A DNA stretch of 64,000 nucleotides. Source: a virus. The stretch is from IMG/VR virus record IMGVR_UViG_3300027754_003437, positions 62,001-126,000 of that record. One strand, written 5' to 3'. The position numbers and the translations under genes were made by a program. Positions 56,063-64,000 of the stretch are shown here, piece after piece. The first letter of the stretch is position 1. Every line of letters starts with the position of its first letter. Under the pieces are notes generated by a model that worked only from the letters and a program-made list of their open reading frames with translations, had not been told where the DNA came from and did no database searches.

Positions 56063-57928
56063 TTATTCGTTGGCGCCGCGCCCTTCAATCTTGAGACTCA
56101 ATGCATACAATCTTTGTTTTTGTTGAGTTGATAATGCCAATGTGGCTTGAACTTTTGCGGCAATGGCATCAACTGAGAATTCTGTACTTTTTATTGTGGC
56201 CTGTTCACTGGCGGGCAGAGTAGCGAACGAGTCAACTATTGCTGTAACTAAAGGAAGACCATTGATGTTGTAGTAGTTTCGGATGGCATCACGTTCAGAG
56301 TTGAGCGCATCATACTGCGCCTGTGTGATGGTCTGTTGATTCTCCAAGGCTGCAAATTTTGAATCCAGCGCGGCCAACTTTTGTCCAGTGGGATTGAGGT
56401 AATTGTTGAAATATGCTGTGGCTCGATCTATGTATTCTTGTGCTGTGCCTGTACTGGCCTTGGCTGTGTAACTAGGCACAGGGATTTTTGGATCACCTAC
56501 TACTCTGGTGCTGGCAGCATCCAGTGTGGCTCGATTCACTGTGTCTATCTTGGGCACAGGAATATCTTGTTGTTTGAATGCTGTGGGTATCTTGGTGTTA
56601 ACCAAGTTTACTGCGAACGCACTGTCGCGCACAGAACTTGAAAAGGCTGCTTGTATTGAGCCTGTGGCATCGCCTGGAATAGGTAAACCTTTTGCAAATG
56701 CTTCTGCGTTGGGTAGACTTTTGGCGGCATTCAGTGCCATGCCGGCAATGCCCTGACTGGATAAGTTTTGCACAGGCACCCCTACTGCACCCAGTCCTGC
56801 CACACCTTTGGTCATAAGGTCTTGCTGTATTTGACTTTGTTTGCCGGCATTGCCTAACAAATCACCCACACCTTTGATGCCATCTTTCCCGGTCCAGGCT
56901 GCCGGACTCTTGACCACATTGGCAAATAAACTAGCACCCTTGGCTGCCAAGGCTGCCACGCCAGGTTTGACATAGCCTGCGGTCTCTAGCTGTTTTAGGT
57001 CAAATCCAAATGATCCAAGTCCCTTACTGTTGCTGACAGCATCAGCGGCCTGTCCCACTAGATTCTTTGCCTGTGCCAACACACCATTTACTTCTGGTAT
57101 GCTCATGGGACCAATGCCACTCACAGCACCGGCACCAGTGATACTGCTGGCCACTTTTGTGAAGTCAGCAGTGTTGATAGGGTTAGTTACAGGAAAGCCA
57201 GTTATGGTTTTGTTTATAGTTTGAATAGAGGAAACCGCTGTGGATCCTTGTATCACTGCCGCACTTACCAAAGGGTTGCCTGCTCCTGCGGCACCGGGTA
57301 TCTTTGATAATGCACCGGATATGGCCGAGACCGCGGGACCTACTGCGGCAGTTAATCCTGCGGCAATGCCTGCTAGTGATCCTCCGAGTGCTCCGCCTGC
57401 ACCACCAAGAGAGGTACTAATAGATCCTAATGGTACAGTGCTTCCCACACTGCCAAGTGCACCAGCCAGGCTGCCTTGTGCTTGTTGCAGGGCGGATTGG
57501 GCACTTGCAAGGCCGTCGGCTGCTTGTGAAGCCGCAGATAAACTTTCGCCTGGTTTGAATCCTGTTAGACTTCCGGTGTCTGCTTGTTTTTTGAAGATTG
57601 CAAATGCCTGTTCTCGAGTGAGCCCCGGGGGTCCTTTGAGCGAGAACGTGGACGATGTACCTTGAGCAGTTGTTTGAGTTAGATTTGAGGATGCCGGTGC
57701 CTGTGTTCCAGAAGTGTCTTCAGGTGGTCTTGGGTATCCAAGGCTTGTGAGGCTGGGTAACCCTCGACGCAGACGTTCAGCATTGGTTCTATCCCAAATT
57801 ATATAATCGTTACCTGTATATGTCAAGTCTGAATCGGCAGTGCGAGAAAAAAGGTTGGTATTGATACCTGCACCAAGAGCGGTTGCAGAACTATTGAGTT
57901 GATTGAGATCAAATGTAAATTCAGCCAT
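56063..57928 (-). CDS. Ala/Gly-rich virion protein of the baseplate region
   Basis: 621 residues with unusually simple composition: long Ala/Gly/Ser/Leu tracts (about 120-260, for example LSGLAGALGS-like stretches), then helices. The N-terminus (MAEFTFDLNQLNSSATALGA, IWDRTNAERLRRGLPSL) is more complex and may attach to the spike or hub. The C-terminal part (about 490-600) has helix pairs KLAALDSKFAALENQQTITQ and DAIRNYYNINGLP. It lies between the gp5-like spike and gp25 genes with gaps of one and 17 bases. No T4 counterpart is obvious; it could be a tape-like linker or chaperone for the hub. Confidence 0.6.
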   Translation of the reverse strand: MAEFTFDLNQLNSSATALGAGINTNLFSRTADSDLTYTGNDYIIWDRTNAERLRRGLPSLTSLGYPRPPEDTSGTQAPASSNLTQTTAQGTSSTFSLKGPPGLTREQAFAIFKKQADTGSLTGFKPGESLSAASQAADGLASAQSALQQAQGSLAGALGSVGSTVPLGSISTSLGGAGGALGGSLAGIAAGLTAAVGPAVSAISGALSKIPGAAGAGNPLVSAAVIQGSTAVSSIQTINKTITGFPVTNPINTADFTKVASSITGAGAVSGIGPMSIPEVNGVLAQAKNLVGQAADAVSNSKGLGSFGFDLKQLETAGYVKPGVAALAAKGASLFANVVKSPAAWTGKDGIKGVGDLLGNAGKQSQIQQDLMTKGVAGLGAVGVPVQNLSSQGIAGMALNAAKSLPNAEAFAKGLPIPGDATGSIQAAFSSSVRDSAFAVNLVNTKIPTAFKQQDIPVPKIDTVNRATLDAASTRVVGDPKIPVPSYTAKASTGTAQEYIDRATAYFNNYLNPTGQKLAALDSKFAALENQQTITQAQYDALNSERDAIRNYYNINGLPLVTAIVDSFATLPASEQATIKSTEFSVDAIAAKVQATLALSTQQKQRLYALSLKIEGRGANE

Positions 57929-57929
57929 G

Positions 57930-59453
57930 TTATTGCGCCTGTATTTCTATACCAGGAGGTACTGGTACTGCGCCTGGTGGCGGTGAGGGTTTACCCTCTT
58001 CAAATGCAATTTCAACATCCACACCTTTGTTATGATAAGGATAAGGTTCGTGCGTAGGCGCACGGCTCACGGTGCTCTCAAGTCCTTCAGGTTTGACTAT
58101 CCAACCCTTGCTGGTATCCCATTCAGTATCATCCAACAAGGTTGTGGTCAATGGTTGTGGATTAGAGACCGTGCCGGCGGCAGGACCGTTGAGATCAATA
58201 CCACCTGCTTGTAAAGCCAGCGCAGATCCTGCACCCCAAGACCCTGATGTGCTGTTTAATGTAAGTGTGCCATCTGCTTTGACTCCAATGGTGCCTTTGC
58301 TATACAAAGTAATATCATCTTGTGCCTGCACACTCAAGAATGTATTTGTTTCTAACTGCATATCTTCCATGCTTTTCATTTTTAAATAACGACCAGCAAA
58401 CATGTTGATGTCACGATCAGCATGCAGGTTTATATCACCCTTGGTACGAATGTTTACTGAGTTTGTGGCATACACATCCACTGTGCCTTCTACTCCAAAT
58501 TCAATCCAAGTTTGTCCATTGGCATGAACAATATAGAAAAAGTTTCCAGTATCACTCATGGTGATTTGATGGCCTTTTGAGGTGCGTAATCTCAGCAGGG
58601 CATTGTTGCCTTCGGTATCACCATCATCCATCACAAAGCTATGGCCGCCCACACGTCCAATGACTTTGGCATCACCTGGTTTGATTTCGCCGGCATTGAG
58701 TTTGGCATTGATATCGTTGGGTTTCATGCCGCCCTGATAAATGGCTGTGCCAGGGGTACTGATTCCAAACACAGCACTGGGGGTCTCTCGTTGACTGCTG
58801 GAGTTGATTGTGCCGCGTTCGTTGTCGGTTATAAGACCTTGTTGAAGCAATGCTTGAGCCACAACACTTTGCACAGGTTTTATGCCGTCAAAAAATCTTG
58901 GATTGTTAAACAGTTCATCGTTGTTGATGTTGATTTCTGCCACAGGCAAACGTGAAGCATTGGCAAAATATGATTCTTGATTTTGATTCTGTACTTCTGC
59001 TTGTGATTTAGCCACTGAGCCAATGGCCGGAACCATGCGCCCTGTGCCTTGTTCAGGAGCAACGCCAATGTAATAACCTTGGCTGCGGTCACCATTTACA
59101 AAAATGCAAATTACAGTGACTCCCACATCTGGCGGAGTAAACCACATGCCATAACTGTTGGGGGTGCCAGGGTAACCACCATTGTCCTGGGTTTGACCAT
59201 TGGTGGCAGTTGTTGGCGTGTTGCCATAAAAAGGCGGCATATAACTCACTGTGGTCCACTTGGCATCGTTTTTCATGCCGTCTTCCCCGCCGTCTGCAAA
59301 TGCTTCAATGTACACCTGTAGTCGGCCGCTACGAGTCGGGTCTACGGCGCTCATGACCACACCAGTAAATGGACCAAACTCCGAAGGTACACCTCCGCGG
59401 TCTAGTTTATAGTTACCAGGACGGCCTTTGCTACGCTGTACATTATCTACCAT
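57930..59453 (-). CDS. gp5: Baseplate central spike protein, T4 gp5-like, without lysozyme domain
   Basis: 507 residues. N-terminal OB-fold part (about 25-135, PFTGVVMSAVDPTRSGRLQ, GMWFTPPDVGVTVICIFVNG, QGYYIGVAP) matches gp5. A helical linker follows (about 140-260). The C-terminus is the trimeric beta-helix needle: HQITMSDTGNFFYI, VDVYATNSVNIRTKGDINLH, DINMFAGRYLKMKS, DDITLYSKGTIGVKADGT. T4 gp5 has a T4-lysozyme domain between OB-fold and needle; no lysozyme motif is seen here. The spike pierces the outer membrane. A separate tail lysozyme would be needed elsewhere. Confidence 0.85.
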   Translation of the reverse strand: MVDNVQRSKGRPGNYKLDRGGVPSEFGPFTGVVMSAVDPTRSGRLQVYIEAFADGGEDGMKNDAKWTTVSYMPPFYGNTPTTATNGQTQDNGGYPGTPNSYGMWFTPPDVGVTVICIFVNGDRSQGYYIGVAPEQGTGRMVPAIGSVAKSQAEVQNQNQESYFANASRLPVAEININNDELFNNPRFFDGIKPVQSVVAQALLQQGLITDNERGTINSSSQRETPSAVFGISTPGTAIYQGGMKPNDINAKLNAGEIKPGDAKVIGRVGGHSFVMDDGDTEGNNALLRLRTSKGHQITMSDTGNFFYIVHANGQTWIEFGVEGTVDVYATNSVNIRTKGDINLHADRDINMFAGRYLKMKSMEDMQLETNTFLSVQAQDDITLYSKGTIGVKADGTLTLNSTSGSWGAGSALALQAGGIDLNGPAAGTVSNPQPLTTTLLDDTEWDTSKGWIVKPEGLESTVSRAPTHEPYPYHNKGVDVEIAFEEGKPSPPPGAVPVPPGIEIQAQ

Positions 59454-59462
59454 GTGTGTCCT

Positions 59463-62400
59463 TTAATCATCAGTTTTGTTTATTGGATTTATAGCGGGAT
59501 TAGTGGTGCTAGTCGGTCCGACTGGTGATTGACTACCGCGTCCTTGATTGCCACGGGCGGCAGCGGCCGCATTAGCCCTTGCTATTACACCAGTTAGTTT
59601 AGGTGGTCCACTATTGGTTGTCTCAGTTGACGCAATAGTTCCGCCGGTACCGTCTGTGGGCGGTCTTGGTGCCCCTGCTGGCAATACCCGACTGCCGTTG
59701 TTAACACTTTGTTGAGAACCATTATTATTATCCCAACCACTTGCTCCGTTTGAATCAAACGGGGGCAGTTTACCTTGCGTACTTGCGACTGCCGCCTGTT
59801 TATCCCAACTATTTCCCCCGGTTCCCGAATCAAAAGCGCCAAAGTTGCCGGTGCGTAATGACGCTTGTTTGTCCCAACTATTTCCCCCGGTTCCTGAATC
59901 AAAAGCACCAAAGTTGGTATTTGCATTGTTACGACCACCGGTGCCGGCACGCTTGGTATCTGGGCTGGCATTGGCTGTGGATGCCGCTGCCGCAGGATTG
60001 GCAGAGTTCTTGCCAGACGGTATTGGAAACATATACAACGTTCCTTCCAGTGCTTGTTCAAAACTGCCGCCCTTGAATTCACTTGTAACCTTGGTGGCAA
60101 TGTACACACGACTCTGCAGAGGCTTTTTGTCAGGGCCAGTTCGTTTTGCATAAGGATCTGCCAGGCCAGTACTGAGATCATAATCTTCTGGACGTTGCCA
60201 TAACATTTCAAACATGATGTCTTGACTGTCAAAACTTATGGATCCGTCTGCTTCAAATCCTGTTCTGGCCGCAGGGTATACTGTGCTGGCAGTGACCGGT
60301 CTGAATTGACTGCCTTGCATGATCCAAGCAGGATCTCCAATAATTCGTACCTTGGCGGCAGCAAGGTCACTGGGACTGTACAATAGATCAGCGGCATTGG
60401 CATTGGGTTCAAGTTCTTTGCCTTCGGCACCAAAACTACTTTCTCCGCTTCTTGGACTATAAACATACTTCACTAGGTCTGCCATACTACTGGTAAATCT
60501 TTTGCCCTGTTGATTTCTCATGCTTGTGCCAGGGCCGTTGCCACTCAACGTGGCTGTAAACATTGTGTTGAGTGTTTCTTGATAATCTTTGACCGCGGTA
60601 TTTTGTCCAGTGAACCAGAAAGGATAACTTTTGTGTATGCCGGAAAATTTGGTAGCGGGAAAGTATTGACTGTTGAGATTTTTTACTAGAAACGGGCTCA
60701 CAGTATATTTAATTTTGTAAGCATAGTCATTTCGATTGCTGTCAAAGTCCTTGCGTTCACAACTCATGCTGATGGTAAACCAGGTGACATTTCTAGTTGT
60801 TTGTTGATTGAGTGTTTGTTCACCGTCAGCGTCTACTACCACTAGTTTTTGTTTGCCAATATAACTTGAATTTCTAATAACCAGTTCAATCACTTGCAAG
60901 ATTTGTTGACCGGCTGTGATACTGAAATTACGATTTTCATAATCAACTGAAATGGTGTTTTGATTTAATGCTTTTGTATCTGTAGTTGGTGGCTTTGCAT
61001 TTGGTGTTCGTCTATGATCTTTTTTGACATTGGGAAGTTGTATTTTGGCGGCACTGATGTCAGCGGCGCTGGCCAGGCCTGGTATGCCAACAAATTCAAT
61101 TGAGTATTCATCGGCTATCAAATAGTTTCCAGATTCAACTTGTTCTTTTTGAAAGTCATTCATGGCAGCCATCAAGCCCTCGGTGATTGTTTTCTTGGGA
61201 CTGGGTGCCGCAGTAGCAGTAGGCGGAGGTTTGTATGAGGAACCGCTGCCGGGTGCGGCCTGAGCCGCTCTCAATCGATCTTGGTCTGTTTGTGCTTGAT
61301 TATCCCAACCGCTTCCTGACCCGGTATCAAAGGGAATATTAAAACTGGTAGATTTGCCTGGATCAGCATTGGGTGCTGTGCCTGTTGAGTACTTGGCATT
61401 TCCTCCCAGCAATCCTCCCACAGTGCTATCCACCAGTTGCACATCATATGGTATGGTTCCGCGACTGGAGCCGCCGCCAATGTTTTGCCCAATAGGAGCG
61501 GCTTCAAATTCATATGCGACTGTTTTTGTGCCAATGGTCCAGTTGACCTTGGCAATTATGAAAGGTATAAATTTTTCTACCACAGCCGCAGGGTCGCTAG
61601 TGTTCACAGGAGAATCTAGGCCGCCTTTGATAGGGTATACAATATTGCCACTTTCGTCGTAGCCGTAAAAACGCAGGACCATGAGATATGTTGCGGCAGT
61701 GTAGTTTATCTTGCCAGTGCTTTCTTTAGGTTCAAAGTTGGCCACCGCTTCGTACAAGCGATCCAACAGTGTGATGCCTTGAGGTTCCACAACTGTGAAT
61801 TTGAGAGTACTGGCAAGATGTGCGGCACCTGTGCCTTTGCCCATGCACTGAGTTTCTAATGTAACTGAGTCAATAAAAAAATCGTTTGTGAAGAATGGAC
61901 TACGATTGGCTGATGGGTATGCAGGTGCGGCAGTTCCATAAAACCCGCCTTCTTGTGCATCAGCATCGCCGCCACTGCTGCCTGTGGGGAATGGAGGTCT
62001 AATGACACCGTCACTGACTCCTGCACCGCCCGATTGAAACAGCAAGTTGTATCCATCAATTTTTTTATCTTTGCTGTTCATCAATTTTGAATACTGAGCC
62101 TTGTTCATCAAATATACCGATGCTGACCAAGCATAATTGTTGTAGCGATCTAGAATATTAGGCTGTGGCGTAACCTGTATGGGATCGGCCTGGGCCGCAT
62201 TTAGATTGGTTTGCTTGGTATTAGTACTGTTGTTTGCGGCATCATCTCTAGTGGGTGTGCCTGGTTCTGTGGTCAAATCAACGCCACCAGGTATGCCACC
62301 GGGATCATACAACTCACCTGTTTCAGGATTTTTTCTAAGATTAGATAGTGTGCCATCTTCGGCTCTGACGTTGATGCCTTGTGTGTATGGACCTGTGGCC

Positions 62401-62900
62401 TGTGTTTGTTCCGTGGTTCTTGTTGGTGCATCAGTGCCGGTGGTACCACCAGTGTCAGATGTGACTGGAACATCAGCATTGGTTGGAGTGGTGGTAGCGG
62501 GTGGAGCAACTATGCGACCGCCTGCTTTGACTTGGGCAGCCGCTGGTTTAGTAGGACCTTGAGGACCATCTTCGCTGGCAGATTGACTGGCAGTAGCAGG
62601 CGGTGGCGGTTGCGTTGGAGATGCGTTTGCTTGTTGCGCTTCAGCTCCTTCAATTTGCCGGCGTAGTACGGCCGCTTCGTCTTGATATTGAGTTTGCAAA
62701 GATGCAATTTGGGTATTAATTGCATCTTCCTGGGCTCGTAAAACTGCCGCACCTTCTCTATCTCCGCCAGCAAACAACCTTCGTCGTTGTTCTTGTATGC
62801 TGTCTTGTTCTCGTGCTAGTGCCGCCACCTTGTCAAGGTTAGCGTCTATCAAACGTTCTAAGTTAGATAATCTAGCCTGTAGTTCTGCCACGGTAGCCAT
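59463..62900 (-). CDS. Large hub-region baseplate protein with coiled coil and repeats
   Basis: 1145 residues. N-terminal coiled coil (about 1-90, LQARLSNLERLIDANLDKV), then a low-complexity Pro/Thr/Gln linker (90-250). The central region (about 265-900) looks like a folded hub or tail-tube-like domain, including NYAWSASVYLMNKAQYSKLM and FFIDSVTLETQCMGKG. The C-terminal tail (950-1145) is repetitive (NFGAFDSGTGGNSWDKQA twice). Position between gp5 and gp53 suggests the T4 gp27/gp29-like hub, but homology is not certain. Gaps to neighbours are 3-9 bases, so it is co-transcribed. Confidence 0.6.
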   Translation of the reverse strand: MATVAELQARLSNLERLIDANLDKVAALAREQDSIQEQRRRLFAGGDREGAAVLRAQEDAINTQIASLQTQYQDEAAVLRRQIEGAEAQQANASPTQPPPPATASQSASEDGPQGPTKPAAAQVKAGGRIVAPPATTTPTNADVPVTSDTGGTTGTDAPTRTTEQTQATGPYTQGINVRAEDGTLSNLRKNPETGELYDPGGIPGGVDLTTEPGTPTRDDAANNSTNTKQTNLNAAQADPIQVTPQPNILDRYNNYAWSASVYLMNKAQYSKLMNSKDKKIDGYNLLFQSGGAGVSDGVIRPPFPTGSSGGDADAQEGGFYGTAAPAYPSANRSPFFTNDFFIDSVTLETQCMGKGTGAAHLASTLKFTVVEPQGITLLDRLYEAVANFEPKESTGKINYTAATYLMVLRFYGYDESGNIVYPIKGGLDSPVNTSDPAAVVEKFIPFIIAKVNWTIGTKTVAYEFEAAPIGQNIGGGSSRGTIPYDVQLVDSTVGGLLGGNAKYSTGTAPNADPGKSTSFNIPFDTGSGSGWDNQAQTDQDRLRAAQAAPGSGSSYKPPPTATAAPSPKKTITEGLMAAMNDFQKEQVESGNYLIADEYSIEFVGIPGLASAADISAAKIQLPNVKKDHRRTPNAKPPTTDTKALNQNTISVDYENRNFSITAGQQILQVIELVIRNSSYIGKQKLVVVDADGEQTLNQQTTRNVTWFTISMSCERKDFDSNRNDYAYKIKYTVSPFLVKNLNSQYFPATKFSGIHKSYPFWFTGQNTAVKDYQETLNTMFTATLSGNGPGTSMRNQQGKRFTSSMADLVKYVYSPRSGESSFGAEGKELEPNANAADLLYSPSDLAAAKVRIIGDPAWIMQGSQFRPVTASTVYPAARTGFEADGSISFDSQDIMFEMLWQRPEDYDLSTGLADPYAKRTGPDKKPLQSRVYIATKVTSEFKGGSFEQALEGTLYMFPIPSGKNSANPAAAASTANASPDTKRAGTGGRNNANTNFGAFDSGTGGNSWDKQASLRTGNFGAFDSGTGGNSWDKQAAVASTQGKLPPFDSNGASGWDNNNGSQQSVNNGSRVLPAGAPRPPTDGTGGTIASTETTNSGPPKLTGVIARANAAAAARGNQGRGSQSPVGPTSTTNPAINPINKTDD
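59794..59931 (-). repeat. 69-base tandem repeat in the hub-like gene
   Basis: Two tandem units with a 69-base (23-codon) period, beginning near 59794 and 59863, encode NFGAFDSGTGGNSWDKQA plus a short spacer. Looser versions occur in the same protein (NIPFDTGSGSGWDNQA, PPFDSNGASGWDNN). Confidence 0.8.
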
Positions 62901-62903
62901 AGG

Positions 62904-63203
62904 TTAGAATCCCAAGGCTGTTTTCAGCGTGGTAATTTTTGGCAAGTAGATCAATGTACCAACAGCAAAGTCCATGGGTGGTGCTTGCAAGGTGTTGGGG
63001 TTGCGTTGATAGAACACCCACCATAGACCAGCGTTGCCATACAAGTCAAATGCCAGCAGGTCTGGTCTATACTGATAGGTGGTGTTGATAGTAAATGTCA
63101 GGTCGTCATTTTCCTTGGGTATGGGTCTATTGACCATGGTTTCAAGAAAGAACTGACTGTAGCCAGTTTGATAGTAAGGACTGGTTGCGTCGTATTGTGC
63201 CAT
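62904..63203 (-). CDS. gp53: Baseplate wedge protein, T4 gp53-like
   Basis: 99 residues, shorter than T4 gp53 (196) but containing its LysM-like core: RPDLLAFDLYGNAGLWWVFY, then RNPNTLQAPPMDFAVGTLIY and LPKITTLKTALGF. gp53 clamps wedges into the baseplate ring. The N-terminal part of T4 gp53 is missing or not present in this lineage. It overlaps the gp48-like gene by one base and precedes the hub gene by three. Confident family call from the tryptophan/asparagine-rich core. Confidence 0.8.
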   Translation of the reverse strand: MAQYDATSPYYQTGYSQFFLETMVNRPIPKENDDLTFTINTTYQYRPDLLAFDLYGNAGLWWVFYQRNPNTLQAPPMDFAVGTLIYLPKITTLKTALGF

Positions 63204-64000
63204 TACCAGAACCCTCCTTTGAGTAGGTCACCGTTGGCAAAGCCTGCTAGGCTGAACTGTTTGCTGATTTGAGCACGAGTTTGTGCAGGTATTAGTGTGA
63301 TATCAATTTCCATTTTGGTTGGTACATAACTGGATGGCACAAGATTTTGAACACTGCCTGCTACTGAGTTAGGGGACGGGGGTGGCGCCTGTGCACCTTT
63401 TGTCAACAAGGCATTGGCCAATCTAGTCAACCCAGATAGTGATCCACCGGCTGGTAAACTGGCCCCAGATGGGTTGTAGCGATTGTTCAAATTCAGACCA
63501 AAGTTGTTGGGATTGGTTGTTCTTATGTAGTCCACGTCGTTGGGCAAGGTGTAATTAAACGAACTGATCACCACCGGATGATCAGAGAATTGATAGCCTC
63601 CAAATCCATTTAACAAACATATAGGAGGAGGTGTACCACGTTCAGGGTCTTGGCCGTAGAACATTTTGGTTGCTGATCTAAAGAAATGTATCACTGCCAG
63701 CAAGTAGTTGGCTTCTGTAGTGTTCTGTGCTGTGAACGTGCCACGAATTTGTATGTCTCCCACTCTTGAGTTCTTGTAGAACAGTCCACGATAGTTTGAA
63801 TGCACTAGATCATACTGTTCATAGTTGGCTGAATAAGTTGTGGTAATGTTTGGTGTGTAAGGAAATATCACGCCATCTGTACCCGAGCCGGCCTTGAGAG
63901 GTGCTAGTATACCTGGATCATTGGCATTGTACAAGTACTGTGCTTTTGGGCCAAGACTAAGTCTCACACGCCAGTCGGTGTTGCCTGGTTGTTTGTAACG
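63203..64000 (-). CDS. gp48: Baseplate tail-tube cap, gp48-like (cut by window edge)
   Basis: At least 265 residues are visible; the frame runs past the right edge, where RYKQPGNTDWRVRLSLGPKA is read, so the start lies outside. Strong blocks are FPYTPNITTTYSANYEQYDL (about 48-67 of the visible part), SNYRGLFYKNSRVGDIQIRG, and HFFRSATKMFYGQDPERGTP. These match the tail-tube cap or initiator proteins next to gp53 in T4-like aquatic phages. It should sit on the baseplate hub and start tube polymerisation. Confidence 0.75.
   Translation of the reverse strand, partial: RYKQPGNTDWRVRLSLGPKAQYLYNANDPGILAPLKAGSGTDGVIFPYTPNITTTYSANYEQYDLVHSNYRGLFYKNSRVGDIQIRGTFTAQNTTEANYLLAVIHFFRSATKMFYGQDPERGTPPPICLLNGFGGYQFSDHPVVISSFNYTLPNDVDYIRTTNPNNFGLNLNNRYNPSGASLPAGGSLSGLTRLANALLTKGAQAPPPSPNSVAGSVQNLVPSSYVPTKMEIDITLIPAQTRAQISKQFSLAGFANGDLLKGGFW

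Noticed and set aside
57240-57665. Long plus-strand open frame opposite the Ala/Gly-rich gene
   Set aside because: It is a shadow caused by the biased codon composition of the minus-strand gene. It has no ribosome-binding site and a low-complexity product.
59463-62900. Intein in the hub-like protein
   Set aside because: No intein N-terminal Cys/Ser block or C-terminal HN motif was seen. The extra length is coiled coil, low-complexity linker and repeats.
1-64000. tRNA genes
   Set aside because: I looked for T-loop-like GGTTCGAATCC signals and cloverleaf pairing. Only weak fragments inside coding sequence (for example near 19778) were seen, with no acceptor or anticodon stems.
1-64000. CRISPR arrays or insertion sequences
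   Set aside because: No regularly spaced direct repeats with spacers and no transposase-like or terminal-inverted-repeat structures were seen. The repeats found are inside coding sequence and keep the frame.

Overview
The window is a continuous piece of a T4-like contractile-tailed (myovirus) genome. The strongest evidence is the right half. On the minus strand it carries a baseplate cassette in T4-like order: a gp48-like tube cap (cut by the window edge), gp53, a large hub-like protein, a gp5-like spike, an Ala/Gly-rich virion protein, gp25, gp6, then a 4729-residue structural protein, small virion proteins and tail-fibre proteins. The families look like those of aquatic T4-like phages of cyanobacteria and proteobacteria. 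The host cannot be named. A phage-carried RNA polymerase omega subunit, a DUF2452-like gene and sigma-70-style promoters suggest a Gram-negative, probably proteobacterial, aquatic host.

Layout. (1) 1-10.9 kb, plus strand: tightly packed early or auxiliary genes. They include a 2OG-Fe(II) oxygenase-like gene, rpoZ, a DUF2452-like gene, a metallophosphoesterase, a MoxR-type AAA+ ATPase paired with a metallopeptidase-like/VWA protein, a run of very small overlapping genes, a PP-loop ATPase and thyX. Five near-identical TTGACC-17-TATAAT promoters and two terminators punctuate 1.6-4.7 kb. (2) 10.9-12.9 kb, plus strand: a nucleotide-sugar epimerase and a DegT-type aminotransferase. (3) 12.9-34.1 kb: a very large glycan or small-molecule modification island. 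It has a minus-strand 668-residue repeat/glycosyltransferase-like protein, a plus-strand trio (two proteins with an SEKxxKPI motif and an amidinotransferase), and a minus-strand run of 17 open reading frames from 34129 down to 18219 in which every junction overlaps. That run holds five twitch-type radical SAM enzymes, three more SEKxxKPI-type proteins, three GT-A-like glycosyltransferases, a TobZ/NodU-type carbamoyltransferase, a 33-residue basic peptide gene and a short remnant that looks like the start of an SGNH hydrolase. (4) 34.1-64 kb, minus strand: virion genes with NATAAATA late-promoter-like boxes, ended by a strong hairpin terminator at 34142-34170.

How it works together. Early genes are expressed from host-like sigma-70 promoters on the plus strand. 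Structural genes are probably expressed late from T4-type TATAAATA/CATAAATA boxes on the minus strand. The island between them probably makes and transfers an unusual carbohydrate-like or peptide-like modification: epimerase and aminotransferase for an amino-sugar donor, glycosyltransferases for transfer, carbamoyl- and amidinotransferases for capping, and radical SAM enzymes for chemistry that cannot be read from sequence. Its target (virion protein, host surface glycan, DNA or a small molecule) is unknown. The radical SAM/SEKxxKPI operon is the best candidate in this window for an undescribed system.

No tRNA genes, CRISPR arrays, insertion sequences, integrase or replication origin were seen, and there is no gene-free stretch longer than about 100 bases.
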